Origin: Paracoccaceae bacterium
Lineage (GTDB): Bacteria; Pseudomonadota; Alphaproteobacteria; Rhodobacterales; Rhodobacteraceae
NCBI GenBank assembly: GCA_019090405.1
Contig: JAHRVZ010000453.1
Coordinates: 1 to 6,594 of the forward strand
DNA length: 6,594 bases
Direction: 5' to 3'
The notes under the pieces are model-generated. The model saw nothing but the letters and a program-made list of their open reading frames with translations. It was not told the DNA's origin and searched no databases. Below, in pieces: positions 1 to 5,434 of this stretch (positions within the stretch are counted from its first letter, which is position 1; each line of letters opens with the position of its first letter). Position numbers and translations under genes: made by a program.

Positions 1-687
1 CCGGTGACATTGGATCAGGCCGAAGATCCGGCCCATCACAGCACCCGCCCGGACGGCAGCTTTGTGTCTCTGGCCGACTGGCAAACCGCCTGGGGAGAGA
101 TGATTCATGCGGCCGATACGGTGGTGGTGTTTTCACAAGACAGCGCACAGCAGGTAAGAGCTGCCTATCCCAAGGTCAGTTTAGAGCTGAGGCCTCATAA
201 AATGTTGCATGAGGTGCCAAACCTGCTTGCCGCCAAAACCCCGGACCAGGATTCTGTCAAAGCGCCGATGGTGGTCGCGGTTCTGGGCAATATCAATGAG
301 ATCAAGGGGGGCCGCGTGGTGACGGATCTGGCCCGAAAGATCAAAAAGATTCCGGACCTGTCTTTGGTGTTGATTGGCAATATTGACCCGATGTTTGTTT
401 TGCCCAGATCCGTACCTGTACATGGGGATTACCGAATGGAAGAACTGTCCGGGCTGGTAAAACGCTATGGTATTACCGACTGGCTGATCCCGTCGATCTG
501 GCCGGAAACCTTTTCCTATACCACGCACGAGGCTCTGGCCACGGGCCTGCCGGTTTATTGCTTTGATCTGGGGGGCCAGGCCGAGGCCGTGGCCCGGGCC
601 GAAAATGGCCATGTCGTGGGTTTTGATCGTGATGGGACTTTTGCTGAAACCATGCTGGACGCGTTTCAAAACCATAAAGACCCATAA
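1..687 (+). CDS. Glycosyltransferase, GT4-like, C-terminal part (5' end outside window)
   Basis: The frame is open at the left edge, so the first in-window start (GTG at 4) is probably internal and the gene begins upstream. Residues are numbered from that GTG. Residues 1-65 look like the end of an N-terminal GT-B domain. From about residue 88 a Rossmann-like C-terminal domain begins (VVAVLGNINEIKGG), with glycine 95 and lysine 101 where GT4 enzymes contact the donor phosphate. The segment IPSIWPETFSYTTHEALATG carries the E-x7-E pair (E168, E176) typical of retaining GT4 transferases that bind a nucleotide-sugar. It is followed by GLPV and a GG-x-AE stretch, the usual end of the donor site. 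By family it transfers a sugar onto a glycan in the cytoplasm; donor and acceptor cannot be told. Beside capsule export genes it probably builds the exported polysaccharide. It could be the last domain of a larger multi-domain transferase. Confidence 0.85.
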   Translation, partial: PVTLDQAEDPAHHSTRPDGSFVSLADWQTAWGEMIHAADTVVVFSQDSAQQVRAAYPKVSLELRPHKMLHEVPNLLAAKTPDQDSVKAPMVVAVLGNINEIKGGRVVTDLARKIKKIPDLSLVLIGNIDPMFVLPRSVPVHGDYRMEELSGLVKRYGITDWLIPSIWPETFSYTTHEALATGLPVYCFDLGGQAEAVARAENGHVVGFDRDGTFAETMLDAFQNHKDP

Positions 688-701
688 AGTCAAACCAGGG
701 A

Positions 702-732
702 CGACACCTGTTGGGCGCTGTCGGTTTTGTTT
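702..732 (+). terminator. Weak candidate terminator after the glycosyltransferase gene
   Basis: Fifteen bases after the glycosyltransferase stop, CGACA (702-706) can pair with TGTCG (719-723) across a 12-base loop. A T-rich tract (TTTTGTTT, 725-732) follows. The stem is only five pairs with a large loop, so it is marginal as an intrinsic terminator. The position between two convergent genes is what makes it worth noting. Confidence 0.25.
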
Positions 733-736
733 ACTT

Positions 737-1552
737 TCAGGACTTTAGCTGCGCCAACCAAGGCGCGCGGCGGGCTTTTATACGCTTAAGAAACGCGGCT
801 TCATCGTTGCGGAACCGGTCGGCAAAAATCTGATTTTTTCCCGTACTCAGACGGCGATGTTTCAAATCGACCTCGGGCATCGTGATACTGTCAAAACCCA
901 GTTCCCGGGCAAACAGGTCGACAGTTTCTTGCGCGCTCATGGGGGTTATTTGTTCATACGACAGACGCCGGGGCTGAATCCCCTGGGTCCGAAAATTATC
1001 TTCGCTGTTTTCTTCGGCGACCAGAATATGTTTTAGCCACTGCTTGATGACTTTGGGATCGTAAGAAAATTTCTTGTCAGATTCCGCAATTTCTTCCGCA
1101 TTAGCCATGACAGTATGGGCAACGCTGGTTGTCACCATTTTGGCCAGCGATATGGCCTGGGCGACAATATCTTCGCGAATAAGCCAAAAGCTGGGCGCTG
1201 TTCCGAAGTGATCAAAAAACAGCTGAGTATCCGGAAATACCGCCCGCAGCTGATGGTCCGTAATCTCAAAGCCAAATACCCCATTTTGACGCGAAAGCCA
1301 TCGGCGGGTGTTCTCAATATATTCATTCAAATTCCGGGCCTGAACCGCCTGTGAAATATTGGGTACGAAATTGGGGTTAAAGACCTCGGTGGCGGTCCCA
1401 AGCTGCTTGGTCTGAGACAATATTTCTGTCAGCCGACTGCTGCCAGAGCGCGGGGTGAAATAGATGACATAGCTGGTGCTGGGCAGCGGTATATTGGCGA
1501 TTCTTTTCTGGAGCTGCGGGTTGGGTACTCTGATACCAAATTTAGACGTCAT
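737..1552 (-). CDS. Stf0-family sulfotransferase
   Basis: This is a predicted cytoplasmic PAPS-dependent sulfotransferase that moves a sulfuryl group onto a hydroxyl, probably of a sugar. With the ATG at 1552 it has 271 residues, a normal size for Stf0 proteins. The 5'-phosphosulfate-binding loop is TPRSGSS (residues 33-39) at the end of the first beta strand. E56 in GTATEVFNP lies where Stf0 enzymes carry their catalytic glutamate. The segment WLIREDIVAQAISLAKM (123-139) is the family's 3'-phosphate-binding region, with R126 and S135. The C-terminal part, with STGKN and FADRF near 236-247, also resembles the Stf0 tail. Stf0 is named after the mycobacterial trehalose sulfotransferase. A TTG at 1582 directly after an in-frame stop would add ten residues, but it lies inside an inverted repeat and has no ribosome site, so the ATG was chosen. 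The gene follows kpsT on the same strand after 139 bases, which links it to capsule decoration. Family is secure; substrate is unknown. Confidence 0.85.
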   Translation of the reverse strand: MTSKFGIRVPNPQLQKRIANIPLPSTSYVIYFTPRSGSSRLTEILSQTKQLGTATEVFNPNFVPNISQAVQARNLNEYIENTRRWLSRQNGVFGFEITDHQLRAVFPDTQLFFDHFGTAPSFWLIREDIVAQAISLAKMVTTSVAHTVMANAEEIAESDKKFSYDPKVIKQWLKHILVAEENSEDNFRTQGIQPRRLSYEQITPMSAQETVDLFARELGFDSITMPEVDLKHRRLSTGKNQIFADRFRNDEAAFLKRIKARRAPWLAQLKS

Positions 1553-1577
1553 AAGTTCAGATATCCCGAGGGCTGAG

Positions 1578-1635
1578 TTCAACTATTCGGTACGTTTATT
1601 CATTGGTCAGATGGATTGGAATACCGATAGTTGAA
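1578..1635. repeat. Long inverted repeat between kpsT and the sulfotransferase gene
   Basis: The left arm TTCAACTATTCGGTA (1578-1592) and right arm TACCGATAGTTGAA (1622-1635) are reverse complements over 14 bases, with one extra T in the left arm. The spacer is 29 bases. In minus-strand RNA the structure would form about 25 bases before the sulfotransferase ATG and would bury the alternative TTG start. No T-tract follows it on the minus strand, so it does not look like a simple intrinsic terminator. It could be a leader hairpin that tunes expression of the downstream gene, an RNA-stability element, or a spaced dyad bound by protein. Confidence 0.7.
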
Positions 1636-1691
1636 TTTCTGTTCTGGCGCAGAAAACCAATTGCAGACAGGTTCGCTGTACGTCCAAGGCC

Positions 1692-2351
1692 CTAGTCAAT
1701 CTTCATGTTGCGTTTATGCTGCTCAATGCCCTCTTCCACATTTTCGTAGTAGGTCAGGATTCCATCTTCCAGCACTGCAACCGAATTGCAAATGTTACGA
1801 ATCATGTCGGTCGAGTGGCTGACGAAAAATGCCCCGGCGGTATTCATCCGGTCCTGCAGATAAACCGTGCATTTGTTTTTGAAAGCTGCGTCGCCAACCG
1901 ACGTGACCTCGTCCAGCAGATAGGTGTCAAAGGGGATGCCCATCGAAACGCCAAACGCCAGCCGGGATTTCATGCCAGAGGAATAGCTGCGGACCGGCAT
2001 GTGAAAAGATTTCCCAAGCTCGGCAAAATCGGCCACATAGTCGATCAACGCATCCGTATCCACGCCGTAAACCCGGGCAACAAACCGGGTGTTCTGAGCG
2101 CCGGTCAGTTCCGGGTGAAAAGATCCGGCAAACCCCACCGGAAATGAGATCGTCCCGGTTGACAGTATCTCACCCGATGTCGGCTCTAGCGTGCCGGCGA
2201 TCATCTGCAGCAAGGTCGATTTTCCGGCCCCGTTACGGCCCAGCAACCCAACGGCCTTGCCGCTGGGGAAAACCGCATTAACGTTCTTGACCACTGTATT
2301 TCGGTAACCGTGCAGCACAAAAGTCTTGGTCAGGTCTTTGAATACAATCAT
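1692..2351 (-). CDS. kpsT: Capsular polysaccharide ABC exporter, ATP-binding subunit KpsT
   Basis: This is the cytoplasmic ATPase of an ABC-2 exporter that pushes finished polysaccharide across the inner membrane, pairing with KpsM. The 219 residues match the compact KpsT/Wzt-short form, with no C-terminal carbohydrate-binding domain. Visible motifs are Walker A GRNGAGKS (38-45), the KpsT-type segment FPVGFAGSFHPELTG (70-84), the signature YSSGM (123-127), Walker B TYLLDE with D147 and E148, the SVGD loop (151-154) and switch histidine H179 in FFVSHS. All catalytic residues are present. The ATG lies six bases after the kpsE stop, so the two are almost certainly co-transcribed and perhaps translationally coupled. 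There is no strong ribosome site of its own. Unusually, the partner permease is not next to it but in a separate, divergent transcript on the far side of kpsE. Confidence 0.95.
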   Translation of the reverse strand: MIVFKDLTKTFVLHGYRNTVVKNVNAVFPSGKAVGLLGRNGAGKSTLLQMIAGTLEPTSGEILSTGTISFPVGFAGSFHPELTGAQNTRFVARVYGVDTDALIDYVADFAELGKSFHMPVRSYSSGMKSRLAFGVSMGIPFDTYLLDEVTSVGDAAFKNKCTVYLQDRMNTAGAFFVSHSTDMIRNICNSVAVLEDGILTYYENVEEGIEQHKRNMKID

Positions 2352-2357
2352 CGGGTC

Positions 2358-3635
2358 TTAGCGCCGATCTTTCAGACTGTAGGCCAGCAGAACCAGCACC
2401 GACCAAATCAGGAATAAAATCAACCCGACAAGCAACAACACCGTCCACCGCTGTGGTTGTTCGGATTGTTCTGCCAACGTCGGGGTAATATGCGCCGCCA
2501 AATAGCGGCTTTGCCGCCGGGCATCGGCCTGGGCCATGTCATAATTCGCCAAAGCAGCGATGTAGGATTGTTCGGCGAACTCCTGATCGACATACAGGCT
2601 CTCGTATTCCCCTACCAATGTGGCAAACACATCATCTTCTTCCGCATTGGCCCCAAAACCCATTTTCTTACGTTCGACTTTTATGCGGGCCTCAATCACC
2701 GCGACCTTACGTTCCGCCCGGGTGATGCGCGGATCACCCTCTCCGGTTGTCTGACTCAGAATATCAAGTTCGATCAAAGTTTCAGCCAGTTGAATCTGCA
2801 GAGAAGACAACAGGCCCACCTGACCTTCAAGATCGGCCGCCGGGTCGACAATTTGCGTTCGGTTGCGGAACTTGGTCAGCGCGGCCCGTGCCAGCTTTAG
2901 CCGCTCTACGGTCTCGGTCAGCTCTTCGCGGGCATAGCGAATGGCGTCCTCGCGCGCGATAGCTGACAATTGATTGATCATCGCCGAACTTTCCAAATAG
3001 AGAAGGTCGGCAATCGTTTTGGCGTCCTGGGCACTGAAGGCGCGCACCTCTAGGTCAATCAGGCCAGTGCCCGAATCATTGTAGACTTTGACCATGCGGA
3101 TCCAGTAATCCAACATGTCTTCAATGGTGCCTGGTCCATGATAGGCAAAGACCGGATCCACGTCCGGGTCAGCTTTGGCCCAGAGTGCGCGCAGATCCAG
3201 CTGGGCATCAATACTGGCCACCAGCCCCTGACTTTGGATAAATTTATACAAAATATCCGTATCTGACGAACTTGATCCGGACAGCCCCGTAATCCCACCC
3301 AGCAAGTCAATTGACGAATTGGTTTCTTCGGTGTGCACCGAGAACCCCGAATAGGAAACATATTGGTCCGTCGCCTGGCTCCAGAGGTACCAGGCGGATA
3401 TACCGGTCGGCAGCGCCACCAGCAGCAAAAAGCTTAGCACCACCCCCCAATGACGAGATCTCACCCGGCTTTTCGGCGCTGGTGGCAGCACAGGTTGAGG
3501 GGCCGGCTGAGCCGGGTTTCCCGCCCCGGGGGTTGCCGGGGGGATATTCTTGGCTGGTGGGTTTTCTAGTGCGGTCAATGGAGTCTCAAAGGCAATGATT
3601 GAACAACGACGGGCGGTCCTGCATAACAGGGCCAT
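2358..3635 (-). CDS. kpsE: Capsule polysaccharide export inner-membrane protein KpsE (PCP-3 type)
   Basis: This is the polysaccharide co-polymerase/adaptor that spans the periplasm between the KpsMT transporter and the outer-membrane exit pore. Read from the ATG at 3635 it has 425 residues. A proline-rich cytoplasmic tail (about 26-55) ends in basic residues, followed by membrane segment 1 (about 63-85). A large periplasmic domain has helical, probably coiled-coil stretches (about 222-260 and 278-325). A short proline-containing segment (HITPTLAEQSEQPQRW) then leads into membrane segment 2 (about 397-419), with the basic end KDRR. Two flanking membrane segments around a coiled-coil domain is the family architecture. 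The start is uncertain: the first 19 residues are cysteine- and arginine-containing and unlike a protein tail, no ribosome site precedes the ATG, and a TTG at 3578 is an alternative that fits a putative promoter. The gene is first in the minus-strand order ahead of kpsT. Confidence 0.9.
   Translation of the reverse strand: MALLCRTARRCSIIAFETPLTALENPPAKNIPPATPGAGNPAQPAPQPVLPPAPKSRVRSRHWGVVLSFLLLVALPTGISAWYLWSQATDQYVSYSGFSVHTEETNSSIDLLGGITGLSGSSSSDTDILYKFIQSQGLVASIDAQLDLRALWAKADPDVDPVFAYHGPGTIEDMLDYWIRMVKVYNDSGTGLIDLEVRAFSAQDAKTIADLLYLESSAMINQLSAIAREDAIRYAREELTETVERLKLARAALTKFRNRTQIVDPAADLEGQVGLLSSLQIQLAETLIELDILSQTTGEGDPRITRAERKVAVIEARIKVERKKMGFGANAEEDDVFATLVGEYESLYVDQEFAEQSYIAALANYDMAQADARRQSRYLAAHITPTLAEQSEQPQRWTVLLLVGLILFLIWSVLVLLAYSLKDRR
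3599..3627 (+). promoter_or_regulatory. Candidate promoter for kpsM
   Basis: TTGAAC (3599-3604) and CATAAC (3622-3627) are separated by 17 bases; each matches four of six sigma-70 consensus positions. Transcription would begin near 3634, about 30 bases before the kpsM ATG at 3665. It overlaps the annotated 5' end of kpsE, which is compatible with divergent genes or with a later kpsE start. This is a by-eye prediction only. Confidence 0.3.
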
Positions 3636-3653
3636 AAATCATCAATTTGTCAA
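3623..3653 (-). promoter_or_regulatory. Candidate promoter for kpsE-kpsT
   Basis: On the minus strand a perfect TTGACA (3653-3648) is followed after 19 bases by TGTTAT (3628-3623), which matches four of six -10 positions. The spacing is longer than optimal. Its start point, near 3616, would fall inside the kpsE reading frame read from 3635, so this promoter would require translation to begin later, for instance at the TTG at 3578. The -10 box overlaps that of the candidate kpsM promoter. Confidence 0.25.
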
Positions 3654-3657
3654 ATTG
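3643..3657. promoter_or_regulatory. 15-bp perfect palindrome in the kpsE/kpsM control region (candidate operator)
   Basis: CAATTTG (3643-3649) and CAAATTG (3651-3657) are perfect reverse complements around a single central base. The palindrome covers the TTGACA hexamer proposed for kpsE and lies just upstream of the kpsM ribosome site and ATG. Its size, symmetry and placement between divergent genes suit a dimeric repressor or activator. No specific regulator family can be named from the sequence. Confidence 0.4.
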
Positions 3658-3664
3658 GAAACCC

Positions 3665-4492
3665 ATGACCACGGCTAAAACTGCCTTCCCTGACGCTGCC
3701 CCCAGGCTGAAATCGGTTACCAATCAACGCAGCTTTGCCAGCCTGCGCAGTATCATGGCCCTATTGTTACGAGAGATGGCCACCAGTTATGGGCGCTCTC
3801 CGGGCGGTTATCTATGGGCTGTGCTTGAGCCAGCGGCCGGCGTTTTGTTGCTGACATTTATTTTTTCACTGGGCTTTCGGACCCCGCCGCTGGGACAGAA
3901 TTTTGCAATTTTCTATGCCACGGGCCTGGTGCCTTTTATGGCGTTCAATGACATCTCTAACAAAACGGCCACCTGCCTGCTTTATTCACGCCAGCTTTTG
4001 GCTTATCCCGGCGTCACCTATGCAGATGCGCTTTTGGGGCGGTTTCTATTGAATTTCATGACCCAACTGCTGGTCAGCTGTTTGGTCTTGGGCGGCATTT
4101 TGCTGTTGTATGAAACCCGGACGATTCTTGACCTGCCGGGGATTGCTCTGGCCTATGCCATGATGGCTGTGCTGGCTTTTGGTATCGGCACCCTAAACTG
4201 TTTTCTGTTTTCAAAATTCCCGATCTGGCAGAGGGCCTGGTCGATCCTGACACGGCCACTGATGATCATTTCGGGCGTCATCTTCTTGTTTGATATCGTT
4301 CCCGCGCCTTACAGCGACTATCTCTGGTACAACCCCCTGATTCATATCACAGGCCAGATGCGGCATTCTTTCTACGTCAGCTATAGTGGCGATTATATCA
4401 ATCCCACTTTTGTCTTTAGTGTCGGCCTGACCTGCTGCTTTTTTGGCCTGGTGTTTTTGCGTCGCTACTATCGGGACATTCTGGCACGCTGA
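3665..4492 (+). CDS. kpsM: Capsular polysaccharide ABC exporter, permease KpsM
   Basis: This is the ABC-2 type membrane subunit that forms the polysaccharide channel and is powered by KpsT. From the ATG at 3665 it has 275 residues, usual for KpsM/Wzm. The N-terminal amphipathic stretch ends in ALLLREMATSYGRSPGGYLW, resembling the conserved entry region of this family. It is followed by about six hydrophobic spans near residues 50-69, 80-98, 126-149, 158-183, 197-213 and 247-265. A family-typical segment YNPLIHITGQMRHSFY (222-237) precedes the last span, and the protein ends RRYYRDILAR. The ATG is preceded by GGAA (3658-3661) as a short ribosome site. A TTG at 3647 would add six residues but lies inside the palindrome and lacks a site. 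The gene stands alone, divergent from kpsE-kpsT and convergent with the sulfatase-like gene 42 bases downstream. Confidence 0.93.
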   Translation: MTTAKTAFPDAAPRLKSVTNQRSFASLRSIMALLLREMATSYGRSPGGYLWAVLEPAAGVLLLTFIFSLGFRTPPLGQNFAIFYATGLVPFMAFNDISNKTATCLLYSRQLLAYPGVTYADALLGRFLLNFMTQLLVSCLVLGGILLLYETRTILDLPGIALAYAMMAVLAFGIGTLNCFLFSKFPIWQRAWSILTRPLMIISGVIFLFDIVPAPYSDYLWYNPLIHITGQMRHSFYVSYSGDYINPTFVFSVGLTCCFFGLVFLRRYYRDILAR

Positions 4493-4534
4493 GCCTGCCT
4501 CTCAGGGAAGTTCAGGGCGAAGAAATCTCATCGG

Positions 4535-5365
4535 TCAGGGTCGGCGGGCTTCCAGGAAGGGAACTTCGAACACCTTTTTATGCATCACTGGACCATGCCC
4601 AAAAAAGTCACCCTCGCCAAAACATTCGCCGTGATCTGCGGTGACGATGATATGGGTATCTCTAGGACATTTCGCCAACAGTTCCTCGATCAACGCATCA
4701 ACATATTCGACGCATTTGATTTGTTGCTCGTGCAGCATCACCATGTCTTCTGGTGTGAAAAATTCGGCCTCGCCATCAACGTCATCCGAGGTGCGCATCA
4801 CCGCATCATCCATGCCATTGACCACCCCGTGCACGCCCGAAATACGGGGCAATGAATCGTCTTTCAGCATGTATGGGTAATGCGTTTCACCAAGGTTGAA
4901 GAAATAATAGGATGGCTGCTCGGCCGAGAATTCGACAAGGTCGACCATCGACGCAAAATCATTGTGATCCGACATAAGCTGATAGTCGTCAAAAAACCGC
5001 GAAAACGGGGTGAACGGGTTCAAAACCGGCATAGAGACCCGCCCAACCGTTCTGTAGCCCTGCCGCTGCAGCATCTTGGCCAGACTAAGTTCGGGAACGA
5101 ACGATTTGAACGACAGATCCGGAATGCCAAGCCGATCAACCCAAAGCGCGTATTCCTGTTTGTACACTTCCGAGGCAAGAACCCGTGTCGGCGCCTTGTG
5201 GGCCACCTGACCCAGAAAGATCGAGTGATGGGACGGAGCAGTCCAGGACGCATAGCTCCAGCGGCTTTCGCCACTGGAAATGCGGTCCATATTTGGAGTT
5301 TTGGCACGTGCATAGCTGTCGTAACGACAGCTATCCATCACGATATAGACAAGATTATTTGGCAT
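4535..5365 (-). CDS. Sulfatase-like hydrolase/transferase (alkaline phosphatase superfamily), soluble
   Basis: This 276-residue protein has the sulfatase/alkaline-phosphatase metal-site layout. The N-terminal strand NLVYIVMDSCRYDSY carries D11. The nucleophile region SWTAPSHHSIFLG has T42 at the catalytic position. FNLGETHYPY holds H162, and VTADHGECFGEGDFFGHG holds D244, H245 and H257. True sulfatases have a C/S-x-P-x-R motif whose cysteine becomes formylglycine; here threonine and histidine occupy the key places. By family knowledge such enzymes act on phosphate esters or transfer phospho-groups, so desulfation is unlikely. There is no signal peptide or membrane segment, so it should act in the cytoplasm. 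It is short for the superfamily and ends soon after the last motif (VFEVPFLEARRP), but looks complete at both ends. The ATG has a GGAA ribosome site (5372-5375). It lies 69 bases after the TPR gene on the same strand. Its substrate may be part of the polysaccharide; that is inference. Confidence 0.8.
   Translation of the reverse strand: MPNNLVYIVMDSCRYDSYARAKTPNMDRISSGESRWSYASWTAPSHHSIFLGQVAHKAPTRVLASEVYKQEYALWVDRLGIPDLSFKSFVPELSLAKMLQRQGYRTVGRVSMPVLNPFTPFSRFFDDYQLMSDHNDFASMVDLVEFSAEQPSYYFFNLGETHYPYMLKDDSLPRISGVHGVVNGMDDAVMRTSDDVDGEAEFFTPEDMVMLHEQQIKCVEYVDALIEELLAKCPRDTHIIVTADHGECFGEGDFFGHGPVMHKKVFEVPFLEARRP
5312..5334. repeat. 23-bp perfect palindrome in the 5' coding end of the sulfatase-like gene
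   Basis: ATAGCTGTCGT (5312-5322) and ACGACAGCTAT (5324-5334) are perfect reverse complements around one base. The element covers codons 11-18 of the sulfatase-like gene, including metal-site residue D11. In mRNA it could form a ten-pair stem with a three-base loop about 30 bases after the start codon, which could affect translation. It may also arise by chance from the repeated Asp-Ser codons in this motif. Confidence 0.6.
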
Positions 5366-5386
5366 TAGAAGTTCCGGTTCAGAAGT

Positions 5387-5399
5387 CGTAATTGTTACG
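5387..5399. promoter_or_regulatory. Small dyad upstream of the sulfatase-like gene
   Basis: CGTAA (5387-5391) and TTACG (5395-5399) flank a three-base centre in the 69-base gap between the TPR gene and the sulfatase-like gene, about 20 bases before its ATG. The heptamer GTCGTAA at 5385-5391 recurs at 5318-5324 inside the larger palindrome. It may be an operator or chance; the arms are short. Confidence 0.2.
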
Positions 5400-5434
5400 C
5401 TGAAATATTTGACTTGAGGGGTATTCAGGTCAGA

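Noticed and set aside
571..610. Cluster of GGCC tetramers in the glycosyltransferase gene
   Set aside because: It is explained by GC-rich codons for glycine, alanine and arginine in the GGQAEAVARAENG segment.
181..693. 170-codon open frame on the minus strand opposite the glycosyltransferase
   Set aside because: It lies wholly against a gene with clear GT4 motifs, and its translation resembles no family; it is an antisense shadow.
1667..1679. ACAG...CTGT hairpin just after kpsT
   Set aside because: A four-pair stem without an adjacent T-run on the minus strand is expected by chance.
1716..2147. 143-codon plus-strand open frame opposite kpsT
   Set aside because: It overlaps the ABC signature and Walker B regions of kpsT and has no recognisable domain.
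2457..2900. 147-codon plus-strand open frame opposite kpsE
   Set aside because: It lies against the coiled-coil part of kpsE and has no ribosome site or domain signal.
4489..4505. CTGAG...CTCAG hairpin at the end of kpsM
   Set aside because: Only five pairs, no T-tract after it on either strand; too weak to call a terminator.
5325..5331. Cysteine 13 of the sulfatase-like protein as a possible formylglycine site
   Set aside because: It lies in the first metal-binding strand (MDSCRYD), not in the nucleophile loop, and is not followed by the x-P-x-R pattern.
4880..5368. 162-codon plus-strand open frame opposite the sulfatase-like gene
   Set aside because: The minus-strand frame has all sulfatase-fold motifs, while this one is arginine-rich and featureless.
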